A stretch of DNA of 42,966 nucleotides from Jaenimonas drosophilae (taxonomy: Eukaryota > Euglenozoa > Kinetoplastea > Trypanosomatida > Trypanosomatidae). Shown here one piece after another: positions 17,215 through 26,662 of the stretch. Position numbers and translations under genes: made by a program. Numbering within the stretch: position 1 is the first letter of the stretch; every line of letters starts with the position of its first letter. The stretch spans positions 1-42,966 of the forward strand of contig JASAON010001505.1 in the NCBI GenBank assembly GCA_030849065.1, given 5' to 3'. The notes under the pieces are model-generated. The model had not been told where the DNA came from. It did not search any database and was given only the letters and a program-made list of their open reading frames with translations.

Positions 17215-19038
17215 ATGCTGCGTCGAGCTGCACGGCCGCTTCTGAATGCGGCGAGGATGGCAGCTGCCGAGGCGGCGGCAGACGTGCCTGATAAATCTGG
17301 TGTTGTACCCACACCGAGTACGAAGGAGCCGTGGGAGAATCTTCAGGGTCTTCTTGTTTCCGTCAAGCCCACACGGCCGCAGAATGTCTACGAGGATCGG
17401 CCGCTGGCGATTGGCCACCTGGTGGAGAAGGTTGGCGACACAAGCTACCGAGTACGCTTCCGTCGGCCCTCCCTCACCGCCAATGGCGGCGTGAAGTACA
17501 CCGGCGAGGGCCAGCGTATCCTGCCGCCCTTCACGGTGGAGATTGGCACCCGCGTGAAGATCTTTTCCGGTGCGAGGGAGGCAGGCATGATCATGGATGG
17601 TTTAGTCGTGAAGATCAACGGCAACGCCACCTACACCGTGTTGATGGAGAGCAATGAGATTGAGCTCTCCGTGTCTCCCGAGAGCATCGCCGAGTGCGAA
17701 GAGCGCACCAAGATCCTTCACAACCAAAAATTTGTTGAAATTGTGGATTGGCTGAGGTCATCCATCAAGGATCAACGTGACGCGCAGGCTGTGGCCATGG
17801 TTCTCTTCTTCCGTGGCTGGCGTGTAGAGCGGTTGTACCTCCTCGAGAAGTCGGACGTCCAGCCCATGGTGTTCATCTCCAAGGTGGAGAAGGAGCAAAT
17901 CATGGAGAAGGCGCAGTGGGAACGCGATCATCACAACGTCGTGCGCTCCCTCCATCGCGAACGTGTGAAGGACCGCGATTGGCGATACTCCCTGGCCAAG
18001 TACAAGGGCACCATCAGCTGCATATCCGGCATCTTTGTGGTGAGCTACGTCTTCACCGCCAACTTTAGGGCTTATCGCCGCCAACAACGTGCGCATCAGC
18101 TGAAGGTCGCCTCGCGCACGTTGGCCAACTCCCGCAGTGTCATCGCCACCGCCGAGGACCGCCGGACGGTCGACCGCAATGAGGAGGAGGAGTCTGTGCG
18201 TGAGGTCCTTCGACAGCTCGACCCGGCACACCCGCGCATTGTGGTCTACACGGGATTCTCCGGTTGTGGCAAGAGCACCGTCTGTCGTGCTGCCATCACT
18301 CAAGAGAAGATGCCGGCCGTCTATGTCGACATTCGTGGCTCCGAAGACACGTTGCGCAGTGTGGTGAAGGCGTTGGGCGTGCAGAATGTTGATGTCTGTG
18401 GTGACTTGCTCGACTTCGTTGCGGAGGTCTGTCAACGTGCCCACACGGGTGAGCGGCTGCCCTTGCTGGTCCTCAAGCTTCGCGAAGGCACGAGTCTGGA
18501 GAAGGTCTACAAGGAAGCCTACGGCCTCGTGAGCGACCATCAGGTCTGCCACATTCTCTTTGAGGTGCCGATGGAGTCACTGACGGTGGCCAACATGTCT
18601 CTGCCGCGCATGGACTTCAATCTCATCCCCAACTTCTCCCGCAAGCAGGCCTTCGAGTACACGCAGTACCGCCTCGACCCGCTCGATATGCTCCACTTCA
18701 TTGAGGTCGTGGGCACCAACAGCAATGACCTCGATGAGCTCTACGCCGCAGTTCGTCAGCGTGGGGTTGACCCGGTGGCGTACACCAGCCTCAAGCTGAT
18801 GCGCGCGATGCGTCGTATCAAGGCTCTCACAGGCAACGACCCCAACGCCATCACCACCCTTCAGCGCCTCGCTGAATCCTCCTTCACGACAGGACTTCCC
18901 GATGCCTCGGTCGAACACCGCCAACTTCGTGTGCTCAACGACCCCAATCTGAGCGACATCATCCTCTTCGACCCCGTGGAGGACCGCTGGCTCTTCACGC
19001 AGCAGGTCTTCCACAGCGCCACTCGCTGCTTTGAGTGA
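17215..19038 (+). CDS. Mitochondrial membrane P-loop NTPase with Tudor-like repeats, paralogue 1 of 4
   Basis: A 607-residue protein. It starts MLRRAARPLLNAARMAAAEA, a strong mitochondrial presequence. Residues about 63-155 hold two beta-rich Tudor/SH3-like units, ending in 'GLVVKINGNATYTVLMESN'. A helical segment with Trp/Arg/Glu-rich 'RERVKDRDWRY' follows, then one membrane span (about 265-284). The C-terminal half is a P-loop domain with Walker A GFSGCGKST (G347-T355, Lys353). No classical hhhhDE Walker B is obvious: the candidate strand reads LLVLKLREG near 417-425. A later conserved block is VGTNSNDLDELYAAV. The frame extends upstream to a GTG at 17164, but AG at 17200-17201 is the likely acceptor. 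Function is unknown. One span after a presequence would put the repeats in the matrix and the NTPase in the intermembrane space, as in yeast Yme2; this topology is inference. Confidence 0.85.
   Translation: MLRRAARPLLNAARMAAAEAAADVPDKSGVVPTPSTKEPWENLQGLLVSVKPTRPQNVYEDRPLAIGHLVEKVGDTSYRVRFRRPSLTANGGVKYTGEGQRILPPFTVEIGTRVKIFSGAREAGMIMDGLVVKINGNATYTVLMESNEIELSVSPESIAECEERTKILHNQKFVEIVDWLRSSIKDQRDAQAVAMVLFFRGWRVERLYLLEKSDVQPMVFISKVEKEQIMEKAQWERDHHNVVRSLHRERVKDRDWRYSLAKYKGTISCISGIFVVSYVFTANFRAYRRQQRAHQLKVASRTLANSRSVIATAEDRRTVDRNEEEESVREVLRQLDPAHPRIVVYTGFSGCGKSTVCRAAITQEKMPAVYVDIRGSEDTLRSVVKALGVQNVDVCGDLLDFVAEVCQRAHTGERLPLLVLKLREGTSLEKVYKEAYGLVSDHQVCHILFEVPMESLTVANMSLPRMDFNLIPNFSRKQAFEYTQYRLDPLDMLHFIEVVGTNSNDLDELYAAVRQRGVDPVAYTSLKLMRAMRRIKALTGNDPNAITTLQRLAESSFTTGLPDASVEHRQLRVLNDPNLSDIILFDPVEDRWLFTQQVFHSATRCFE
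18261..18435 (+). repeat. 175-bp tract identical to 28035-28209 (copy in paralogue 1)
   Basis: By direct reading, these 175 bases match 28035-28209 without a difference, including third codon positions. The tract covers the end of Walker A and the following 55 or so codons. Sequence on both sides diverges at once, which fits gene conversion between paralogues 1 and 4. Confidence 0.9.
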
Positions 19039-19387
19039 GTGCACCTCTGCGCTATTTATCGACACCAACTCCAAAAGCTCATTCTTCTTCGTTCTGCCTC
19101 GTCATGCATGCCGCAGAAGTCTGCCCCCCCCCCCAATCCTCCAGCCGCTGTTCATGACATGACCATCAAGTATCTTCATTGTTTTGAGTGTGATGGATGT
19201 AGTAGTGTGCTCCATTGCCCTATCATATCACTTGTATGTGCGTACTCATGTTGTCTCGCCCCTGTTTCCCTCCTTGTGTCCTTGTGTGAAACCTGAGCGT
19301 AGGCTCACACTGCCTTTATTGTTTGTAGCTGTGTAGTAGTCGGGGCGGAGCTTGGCTGAGGGAACATCTCTGCATCAACCCACTATA
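19039..19387. other. Intergenic spacer between paralogues 1 and 2
   Basis: No gene is seen. It contains a C9 run near 19125-19133 and a T/G-rich stretch ending in TAG at 19326-19328, the likely acceptor. No ATG lies between this and 19388. Confidence 0.5.
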
Positions 19388-21250
19388 ATGCTCCACCGGC
19401 GTCCACTTCACCGACGTTCAGGAGCCGCCATTCTTCGACGATGGTGTCCAACTAGCATGGCCGCTACTCGCGCACATGCTGCTCTCACGTCGATGCGCTG
19501 TCGAACGTCCATGACAACATCTGCAGCGTCGTCCAAGGCTCCCGAGGATCCCACCGCACCCCTTCGTGCTCCTCCCGCCGTGGCTGGAATACTGCAGGAT
19601 GACTTGAGCTCGCTGACGGCGAGAACCTACTTCAACAACCCGCTCATTGGCCTCGGCGTACACCACTTTTCAGAGGGTAAAACCGTGGATATTGTGTCGG
19701 ATGACGAGTACATCGTTGACATGGACGATGTGCAGCTCTCGCCCATTGTGGAGGTGAGCTCACGTGTCTACGTGCGCGTAGGACGAACAGAGACCTACGA
19801 AGGTCGTGTGATTGGCGGGGTGGTCGCCGTGGTGAATAGCAACGGTACCCTAGGCATTCTCCTCGACAACAACACATATGAGATGCAAGTGAAGCAGACG
19901 GACCTCTACCTCGTCCGTGGCCGCTCAAAGTACACCCTAGCCACGGACTACTTGGCCATGATGAACTGGATTCGTGATGCTGGAGTGCACCGTGGTGCCG
20001 ATGTGGAGCGCATCTGCTCCGTGCTCTACATGCGAGGGTGGCGAGAGAATCGACTCTACATGCTCGAAGCAGCCGACCTTCACTGCATGACCTACCTCAA
20101 GAAGTGTGTGCGCATGGCTGTTCTTGAGAAGGCCGAGCACCAACGTGAGCACCACGGGGAGATGCGAACGTTGCTCCGTGAGCGCGTGAAGGAGCGCGAA
20201 TGGCGCTACTTCATTCAAAAGTTCAGCGGTTTTGTGAGCGCCAACTGGGCCGGCTTGGGTGTGATGTCCGTCTTTTTGTGGCAGTTCAAGAACTACCGCA
20301 AGCAGCAACGTGCCTACCAGATGAAGTTTGCTGTGAGCACCATGACGCGCACAGATGACAGTCAGTCTCGTGCCAAGCGCACGCAGTACGTTGAGCGTGG
20401 GGCGGAGGAGAACTGGGCGCGGCACATTCTGCGGCAGATGGACATCACACGGCCCCGCATTGCCGTGCTGACGGGCTTCCGGGGTAGTGGCAAGACCTCC
20501 CTCTTCCGCGCAGCCGTCAAGAAGGAGAACAAGCCCGCCCTCTTTGTGGAGGTTCGTGGTAGCGAGGACACCCTTGGCTGCATCATCAAGTCCATGAAGG
20601 TTCCCAGCCAGGAGGCTTGCGGAGACTACCTCGACTTCATCACCGACGCCTTCCAAAAGGCCACGTCCATCAATGGCGAGCCGCCCATCGTCGTCGTGAC
20701 CCTCCGCGAGGGCAGTGAGCTCTCCCGCGTCTACAATGAAACTGTCGTCTTGGCGTGTGACCGCCGCCTCTGCCACCTTGTCTTTGAGGTGGCACTAGAG
20801 GCCCTGACCATCTCCAACCTGAGCCTTCCTCGCGTAGACTTCTACCACGTCCCCAACTTTGATGTGCATCAGGGCTTCCAGTACACCCAGCACGGTGTCG
20901 ACCCCGTCTCCCTCAAGCACTTCGTGGAGGTGGTGGGGACGAACAGCAACGACATTGACGAGCTCTTCAGCGCGATGCGTAGACGCAAGGTGCTCCCCAC
21001 AGAGTACACCAATCACAAGCTATCCAAGTCGATGCGTTTGGTGCAGTCGGCGTGGGCAGGAAAGCCAGAGGTGGAGGCGGCCCTGAAGAAGCTCTCCGAA
21101 TCTGACTACGAGGTCGGCCAACATGCTGGCGGCGACGTCAAGACGCTTGGCGTGCCTGAGCTTTCCGAGTTGGTGCTCTACGACCCCGTTCTGGACCGGT
21201 GGATCTTCAAGAGCAAGGTGTTTCACTCGGCAGTTCGTTGCTGGAGTTGA
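19388..21250 (+). CDS. Mitochondrial membrane P-loop NTPase with Tudor-like repeats, paralogue 2 of 4
   Basis: A 620-residue protein with the same layout as paralogue 1. The N-terminus (MLHRRPLHRRSGAAILRRW) is strongly basic and mitochondrial in type. The Tudor-like block includes 'GGVVAVVNSNGTLGILLDNN'. The membrane span is at about 284-302, followed by the basic 'KNYRKQQRAYQMKF'. Walker A reads GFRGSGKTS (G363-S371, Lys369), so the middle residues differ from the GCGKS form of the other three. The strand that should hold Walker B reads IVVVTLREG. This is the most diverged copy by eye and lacks the long identical tracts seen in copies 1, 3 and 4. The frame is open to a TTG at 19352, but the ATG at 19388 follows the acceptor at 19326-19328. 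Confidence 0.85.
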   Translation: MLHRRPLHRRSGAAILRRWCPTSMAATRAHAALTSMRCRTSMTTSAASSKAPEDPTAPLRAPPAVAGILQDDLSSLTARTYFNNPLIGLGVHHFSEGKTVDIVSDDEYIVDMDDVQLSPIVEVSSRVYVRVGRTETYEGRVIGGVVAVVNSNGTLGILLDNNTYEMQVKQTDLYLVRGRSKYTLATDYLAMMNWIRDAGVHRGADVERICSVLYMRGWRENRLYMLEAADLHCMTYLKKCVRMAVLEKAEHQREHHGEMRTLLRERVKEREWRYFIQKFSGFVSANWAGLGVMSVFLWQFKNYRKQQRAYQMKFAVSTMTRTDDSQSRAKRTQYVERGAEENWARHILRQMDITRPRIAVLTGFRGSGKTSLFRAAVKKENKPALFVEVRGSEDTLGCIIKSMKVPSQEACGDYLDFITDAFQKATSINGEPPIVVVTLREGSELSRVYNETVVLACDRRLCHLVFEVALEALTISNLSLPRVDFYHVPNFDVHQGFQYTQHGVDPVSLKHFVEVVGTNSNDIDELFSAMRRRKVLPTEYTNHKLSKSMRLVQSAWAGKPEVEAALKKLSESDYEVGQHAGGDVKTLGVPELSELVLYDPVLDRWIFKSKVFHSAVRCWS

Positions 21251-21579
21251 GTCCTGCCGCCAACACCCATGCTGCTTATCTCCACCCACACAAAAACCAT
21301 CAAAAGAACCTTCCTTCGATCTCTATCGTATCGTATCGACCTCAGCCTGTGCTCCACCTTCACGAGCAACTACACCTCCGTCATTGTGTACCTGCGTGTG
21401 CTCACCCTTCACTACCAGGCGTTCCTGTACTCCCCCTGTATCTTCTTCCTCCATTGGTCTTGTAGTACTCTTGTGCTGCCGGTCTACCCATCCCTACGCT
21501 AGAGTGGGTGCGGGCAGTATAGCAATCGTTGACCTCCCCCCTTCCAGTTCGTGGTTTCTTAGCTGCCTCATTCACGTTG
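21251..21579. other. Intergenic spacer between paralogues 2 and 3
   Basis: No gene is seen. A pyrimidine tract (about 21532-21545) ends in CAG at 21545-21547, the likely trans-splice acceptor 33 bases before the next ATG. Confidence 0.5.
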
Positions 21580-23391
21580 ATGTTTACTCGCACAGGCCTG
21601 CGGACGTGCGCCGCGTCGGCTGCCGCGGCTACGGCAGCGACCCTCGCAGCTGCACGTGATGGCGGTAGTGCGCTGGGCTCACGAAAGAAGGCGCAGCAGT
21701 TCACCCAGCCTGGGCTGGAGGGCCTACGCATTGCCGCCTACGTCGAAAGTGTGAAGGCTGAGGATGTTGACCGTGGCTTGGCAAACCAAGCAATCGCCAT
21801 TGGCAGCGTGGTGGCTCAGCTGTCTGAGAGCGTCTTCGCGGTGGATTTTCGGGAAAGCAACCTCACCCCACTCATTGAGGTAGGTTCACGCGTGCACGTC
21901 GCTTATGAGCGTACCGACGAGAAGTCAGGCTTCCTGATGGGGGGCCTGGTGGTCAAGGTGAACCCCAACGGCACCTTTGGAGTGTTGCTAGACAACAACC
22001 GTCTGGACCTGGCGGTGCCGCGAGAGAAGATTGCAATTTGCGAGGGACGGTGCAAGTTCCTCAATGATCCCAAGTACGCAAGTGTGGTGGATTGGGTGCG
22101 CTCCGCTGGTCTTCAGAGTGCGGATGACATCCAGAGTAGTGCCTGCATCCTCTACCACCGAGGCTGGCGCTATCACCGCCTCTACCTGCTCGAGGCTGGG
22201 GATGTCCAGCAAATGGCGCACCTCTCCAAGAGCTCGCGCATGTGCTTGATGGAGAAGGCGGAGTGGCAGAGGGACCACCACCGGCAGATGCGTAGCATCT
22301 ACAAGGAGAGGGTGAAGGAGCGGGATAAGCGCTACCTCTTCGCCAAGTACGCTGGTATCTTGTCAGCCTCCGTTGCGTTTTGTGGTGCCTTCTCTCTCTT
22401 TGGGTGGAACTACAAGAACTACCTCAAGCAGCAGCGTAGCTACCAGATGCGCTTTGCCGTCAAGACCCTCACAACCAAGGCCTCACAGCGTAGCACGGTC
22501 GTTGCCCGAGATCAAGAAAAGATTGAGGTTCCCCGGGAAACACAGGAGCGCTGGGTCCGCCAAATTTTCCGTCAGCTCGACACCGCTCACCCCCGTATCG
22601 TTGTGCTGACGGGGTCTTTTGGTTGTGGCAAGAGCTCTCTATGCCGTGCTGCAATTGAGAAGGAAGAGCTCAACGCCGTCTTTGTAGATGTTCGTAATAA
22701 GGAGGATGTACTACGAAGTGTCATCAAGGCCCTCGGTGTACCCAGCGTAGAGTCCTGTGGTGACCCACTGGACTTCATTGCTGATGCCTGCAAGGAGTCC
22801 AAACAACTGCTTCGTGGCAAGACGCCAGTGTTGGTGCTCAAACTCCGCGAAGGCGACAACCTAACTCGCGTCTACAATGAGGCAGTCACCCTTGCCTGCG
22901 ATCGTCGCGTCTGCCACTTAGTGATTGAGGTACCGATGGAGTCCTTGACCATGGCCAACACCTCGTTGCCGCGTCTGGACTTCTACACGGTGCCGAACTT
23001 CTCGCGCGACCAGGCCTTCAAGTATACTCAGAATGCCATGAATCCTCTCGATATGGAGTACTTCATGGACACCGTCGGCACCAACAGCAACGACTTGGAT
23101 GAGATTTTCGCTGCCGTCCATCAGCGACGCATCTCGCCAAACGAGTACACTAACCAGAAGCTGCTAAAGGCAATGCGGCATTTGCAGGCGGTGTGGGCCG
23201 GCAACGACGCAGTGAAGGCCGCTGTCAAGTGCCTCGCCAAGTTCCCCTACGCCGAGGGCCAGCACGAAGGTGTGGATGAGGTCAGCCTACGCGACCCTGC
23301 ATTGAAGGATTTGGTGCTCTACAACCCCGTGCAGGATGTTTGGATCTTCACAAACAAGGTCTTCCACACAGCAGCCCGCTGCTGCATGTAG
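21580..23391 (+). CDS. Mitochondrial membrane P-loop NTPase with Tudor-like repeats, paralogue 3 of 4
   Basis: A 603-residue protein. The N-terminus (MFTRTGLRTCAASAAAATAA) is Ala/Arg/Thr-rich and presequence-like. The Tudor-like block ends in 'GGLVVKVNPNGTFGVLLDNN', the clearest example of the family's 'N-x-N-G-T-x-x-V-L-L-D-N-N' motif. The membrane span is at about 258-278. Walker A is GSFGCGKSS (G345-S353, Lys351); the Walker B candidate is VLVLKLREG. Bases 22912-22994 are nearly identical to 28324-28406 in paralogue 4, with three silent differences. The ATG at 21580 follows a likely acceptor at 21545-21547; an upstream TTG at 21529 lies before it. Confidence 0.85.
   Translation: MFTRTGLRTCAASAAAATAATLAAARDGGSALGSRKKAQQFTQPGLEGLRIAAYVESVKAEDVDRGLANQAIAIGSVVAQLSESVFAVDFRESNLTPLIEVGSRVHVAYERTDEKSGFLMGGLVVKVNPNGTFGVLLDNNRLDLAVPREKIAICEGRCKFLNDPKYASVVDWVRSAGLQSADDIQSSACILYHRGWRYHRLYLLEAGDVQQMAHLSKSSRMCLMEKAEWQRDHHRQMRSIYKERVKERDKRYLFAKYAGILSASVAFCGAFSLFGWNYKNYLKQQRSYQMRFAVKTLTTKASQRSTVVARDQEKIEVPRETQERWVRQIFRQLDTAHPRIVVLTGSFGCGKSSLCRAAIEKEELNAVFVDVRNKEDVLRSVIKALGVPSVESCGDPLDFIADACKESKQLLRGKTPVLVLKLREGDNLTRVYNEAVTLACDRRVCHLVIEVPMESLTMANTSLPRLDFYTVPNFSRDQAFKYTQNAMNPLDMEYFMDTVGTNSNDLDEIFAAVHQRRISPNEYTNQKLLKAMRHLQAVWAGNDAVKAAVKCLAKFPYAEGQHEGVDEVSLRDPALKDLVLYNPVQDVWIFTNKVFHTAARCCM
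22912..22994 (+). repeat. 83-bp tract shared with 28324-28406 (three differences)
   Basis: By eye, 80 of 83 bases match paralogue 4, including most third codon positions, while flanking sequence is clearly more diverged. It encodes the conserved 'VIEVPMESLTMANTS' block. This fits a second, slightly older conversion event. Confidence 0.8.
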
Positions 23392-23815
23392 ACGTGCACT
23401 AGTACCTTCCTCAACATCATCTCACTTTTTCTATCTATCGAACTCTTCATGATTGAGGCCTTCCGCCCCCACTCCCATTCCACTCGAAAGACCTCTGCTC
23501 CCAATCGCTCACGAGTGGCCATCCTTCTGCGTACGGTTGCAGCCTTCCCCTTGGTGCCCGTTACTGACGCGCGCACAGGGCTGCCATCTCACGCCCCGTC
23601 GACCTCGCGCCGACTTCAAAAATCAGCCAACCCAATGCTATCGCTCTATCTTTGCCCCTCAAGTTCTTCTGACCCGTGCATGTTCACTCGACTTCCTGGT
23701 GCTTCTATCTCATCTTGGCCATGCCGCCCCACAATCTCTTCTTCCACTTCTTTTTTTGATATTTGGCAGGTTTTCTATCCATCCCTATACCGCTCTCACA
23801 CACTCTACATCAATC
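23392..23815. other. Intergenic region before ATP synthase subunit c
   Basis: No gene is seen. It is pyrimidine-rich. A T-rich tract at 23733-23765 ends in CAG at 23767-23769, the likely acceptor. No ATG lies between this and 23816. The subunit c frame stays open upstream for 121 codons to a TTG, which is fortuitous. Confidence 0.55.
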
Positions 23816-24136
23816 ATGATGCGCCGTGCTCTTACTCAGCCCATCGCCCGCCGTGCGGCCGTGGCGACCTCCGCCCTCGTTGCCTGCCCTCGTCAGGCTT
23901 CTACTGTGGCCATCTCTGTGCAGGGTCTGCACTACGTCGGCACCGGCCTCGCTGCCATCGCCCTCGCTGGTGTGGGTATGGGTATTGGTACCATCTTCGG
24001 CTCCCTCCTCCTCGCCTGCGCTCGTCAGCCCAACCTCACCAAGATGCTCTTCAACTACGCCATTCTGGGCTTCGCCCTGACTGAGGCCATTGGGCTCTTC
24101 GCTCTGATGCTTGCCTTCCTCATGCTCTTCTCTTAG
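23816..24136 (+). CDS. ATP synthase F0 subunit c (ATPase subunit 9), mitochondrial precursor
   Basis: A 106-residue precursor. The first 30 or so residues ([20 protein letters not shown] and following) form a mitochondrial presequence. The mature part is a hairpin of two membrane helices. Helix 1 has the glycine-rich '[19 protein letters not shown]' pattern, the polar loop is ARQPNL, and helix 2 contains the proton-carrying Glu in ALTEAIGLF. Subunit c forms the rotor ring of F1F0-ATP synthase in the inner membrane. It is nuclear-encoded in trypanosomatids, which is consistent with the presequence here; T. brucei has several isoforms that differ only in presequence. Confidence 0.97.
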   Translation: MMRRALTQPIARRAAVATSALVACPRQASTVAISVQGLHYVGTGLAAIALAGVGMGIGTIFGSLLLACARQPNLTKMLFNYAILGFALTEAIGLFALMLAFLMLFS

Positions 24137-24931
24137 AGTGCGTGAGTGTAGGAGTGAAGCTACATCGGCCAAAACACTTCTGGATAGATTGCGAGTTGGG
24201 GAGCACTAAGATGCCCTCCGGTCCCCCACTTCGTCCGTCACTACAGGCGGAGGTGTGTGTAGGAACGGCAGGCAACACTGGAGCACGCTGCCGTTTGGCG
24301 TGCGTCGTCATCTCTCGGAGATGATGATGCTCCCCTCAATGCATCGCCTTCATCGTCCAAAGGAGTTGTTAGAGGACTGGCCGACCTAAGATTTTGATGA
24401 AAATGGATGGATGAAAACAAAGCAGACGACAATAAATGTGCTCCACCACTGCGTTGTGTGTAGGTGGAGGGAGGGGGGGTGCGGCACTTGTTGCGTCCCA
24501 CTTTCCTTCGTTCACATGTTCAGTGAGCAGGAGTGGTGTCCGTCAGTAGTAGTGGAAGTTGCCTGTGCGTCATGGGCTGCTGCAAGTGAGTGAGCAGCCC
24601 TTGTGTTCCTGTGAAGGTGTATGTCTTTCCTCGATAGGCAGCGCACGTATCTCTCCCTCTTTCTCTCTCTCTCTCTGTTCTTGTTGCCCATGTGGAGTTG
24701 ATCATACTCATATCATAGTAACGGCCCCAAGCCCACTAACAAGCAATTGGGGCCGACCATTTTCACACACGTACACGCGACACATCAAACGATTGGTGGA
24801 GCCACGCAAACAACAGTTCTATCCGGACTCCGGTCACTCTCTCTTCACAATAGCCAATCGGGAGCTCCATTTTTCAAATTTCGGTTTACATCACGCGGTG
24901 TACGTAACGAGCCTCTTCTTCTCATCACTAC
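24137..24931. other. Intergenic region and long ATG-free leader of the Miro gene
   Basis: No gene is seen. A (CT)n-rich tract at about 24648-24680 is the strongest pyrimidine tract in this part, followed by AG at 24696-24697. From there to 24932 there is no ATG, giving a predicted leader of about 235 bases with a hairpin at 24722-24755. Confidence 0.5.
24722..24755 (+). other. Perfect 9-bp inverted repeat in the predicted Miro mRNA leader
   Basis: CGGCCCCAA at 24722-24730 is the exact reverse complement of TTGGGGCCG at 24747-24755, with a 16-base loop. Eight of nine pairs after the first are in a GC-rich stem, so it would be stable in RNA. A role in translation or RNA binding is speculation. 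Confidence 0.6.
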
Positions 24932-26662
24932 ATGGACGCTCTCCAGGTCATCTTGTGTGGCTCCGGCGCATACGCGGTGGAAGCCTCCCTTCGAGGTACT
25001 GTGGACTCGCCCCACCCCGCCTGGGGGAAGGCCTTCGTGTTTTCATGCCTTCCCGTCAGCCGTATCGAACAGGTGGAAAACGCGGTGCTCTGTAATAGCC
25101 ACGCCGTGGTGCTCTGTCCTGGTTGCCGCCGTCCACCTGGGCGTGAGTGCTACAACAACTGCCCCGTCGTGGCTCTTGATGGAGCTACCCAGGCCTGTGT
25201 TGATGATGTTCAGGATTCAGAATTTTTCTACGGAGTGGTGGACGCTGCCGGGCTTCGGGAGAAGCTGGTTTCCATGTGTTTGGCCCCAACCCACATCATT
25301 TACGATGCCCTGTTGCAGTGCCTCACGCCAGTTGGCGAGGAAGCCCTCAAGCGCGCCTTTTGGCTGCTAGACAAGGACTGCACCGGTATCCTTCGCCAGG
25401 AGGAGCTGCAGCAGTGGCTCCGGCAGTCTCGGGGAGTTCCCAGCGTCAGCACGGAGGACTTGGAAGCTTTTCTGCAGGAGTGGTCGGACTTCTTCACCCC
25501 AGATGGCACATGCATGTGCGAGCAGTTTGTGGACCTTCACCTTCACTGGCTGACCATGCACCACAACCTCGAGGCATGGGCCACACTCTTCAGTTGCGGC
25601 ACCGGGCCCCAAGGTCTCCCCTACTCCTGGACCGACCTCCACGCCGTTCGTTTAGACAAGGATCAGAACTCCTACCTCAGCCCGCAGGGACTTGGCTTCT
25701 TCCGTAACGTGTACAAGCTGAAGAAGTTTCGTGAGCTCAATATGTGGTCCGTCACCCCTGGATGCCCATGGGATGGCCTCAACGGCTTCCGTAGTACCGG
25801 CATCACCCTGGATAAGTTCATTGAGTACTGGAAGTACATGGCCCTTGAGCAGCGTGATGCGGTCATCCGCTACGCACGCTGCTGGGGCTATAAAGGCGAG
25901 CCAAACTTCCTCTTCGTTCGTCGCTCTTCTCGTGCTGCCCGTGAAGCAACCGAGGCCCTTCCCAATGCAGTTCAAGTCTTCGTTGTGGGATCACCGCATT
26001 GCGGAAGAAAGCGCTTGATGACCACGCTCACGGCTGAGCCCGGGGAGGAGTACCGCCACATTCCACGCTACGAGATCTATGCGCGCACCACAACCTTCTT
26101 CCCCCCGACGGGTCCCAATGGGCAGGAAGAGGAGCCGCAGACCATCGTCTACACGACGGTCGGCTCGGATAAGTGCGACCTCGTCCTGGGCAACGAAAAT
26201 TTGAATCGAACCTTCGACGCGACAATTCTCTGCGTGGATGCCACCAACTTCCCTCGTAGCTCTACCTACATCATGGAGCTCCTGTCGCAGGTGGCGGACT
26301 CCGAGACCTCCTGCCCACGGATGCCACATGTATTGGTCCTTACGAAATGCGAGGGTGGTTTTGGCAACATTGAGGAAATAGAAGAAACAGCGGCTGGACG
26401 TATTTTCCGGCGCTTCTGCCGCCAACACCAGTTGCTCTGGCCTCCAGTTCGAACGAGCTGCGAGCAGCCAGATCTCACAGAGCTTGGCTCTATCAATGAG
26501 TATATGTACAGCGTTATCTGCGACCCGGAAGTTGCTCGGGGTCCTCCGCCTCTAACGCTGGTACGTCGTCTGCGCCGAGCGACCTTCGTTGCCTTGGTCG
26601 GAGTGGTGCTAGTGGGAACGGTACAAACCATCGCCAATTTCTTCCGATCCAAAAGGAAGTAA
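24932..26662 (+). CDS. Miro-type mitochondrial outer-membrane GTPase with degenerate GTPase motifs
   Basis: A 576-residue protein. Miro order is visible: a reduced N-terminal GTPase-like region (the expected GKT/S is absent near residues 8-20), a first EF-hand with loop DKDCTGILRQEE (from Asp147), a second EF-hand-like loop starting DKDQNSYL (from Asp242, with Gly at position 12), then a C-terminal GTPase region. Its P-loop reads GSPHCGRKR (G353-R361), so the invariant Lys is Arg359 and the Ser/Thr is Lys360. The base-specificity motif reads TKCE (471-474). The last 25 residues are a hydrophobic tail anchor followed by Arg/Lys. Miro proteins control mitochondrial shape, inheritance and ER contacts. 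Loss of the N-terminal GTPase has, as far as I recall, been noted for trypanosome Miro. Confidence 0.85.
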   Translation: MDALQVILCGSGAYAVEASLRGTVDSPHPAWGKAFVFSCLPVSRIEQVENAVLCNSHAVVLCPGCRRPPGRECYNNCPVVALDGATQACVDDVQDSEFFYGVVDAAGLREKLVSMCLAPTHIIYDALLQCLTPVGEEALKRAFWLLDKDCTGILRQEELQQWLRQSRGVPSVSTEDLEAFLQEWSDFFTPDGTCMCEQFVDLHLHWLTMHHNLEAWATLFSCGTGPQGLPYSWTDLHAVRLDKDQNSYLSPQGLGFFRNVYKLKKFRELNMWSVTPGCPWDGLNGFRSTGITLDKFIEYWKYMALEQRDAVIRYARCWGYKGEPNFLFVRRSSRAAREATEALPNAVQVFVVGSPHCGRKRLMTTLTAEPGEEYRHIPRYEIYARTTTFFPPTGPNGQEEEPQTIVYTTVGSDKCDLVLGNENLNRTFDATILCVDATNFPRSSTYIMELLSQVADSETSCPRMPHVLVLTKCEGGFGNIEEIEETAAGRIFRRFCRQHQLLWPPVRTSCEQPDLTELGSINEYMYSVICDPEVARGPPPLTLVRRLRRATFVALVGVVLVGTVQTIANFFRSKRK

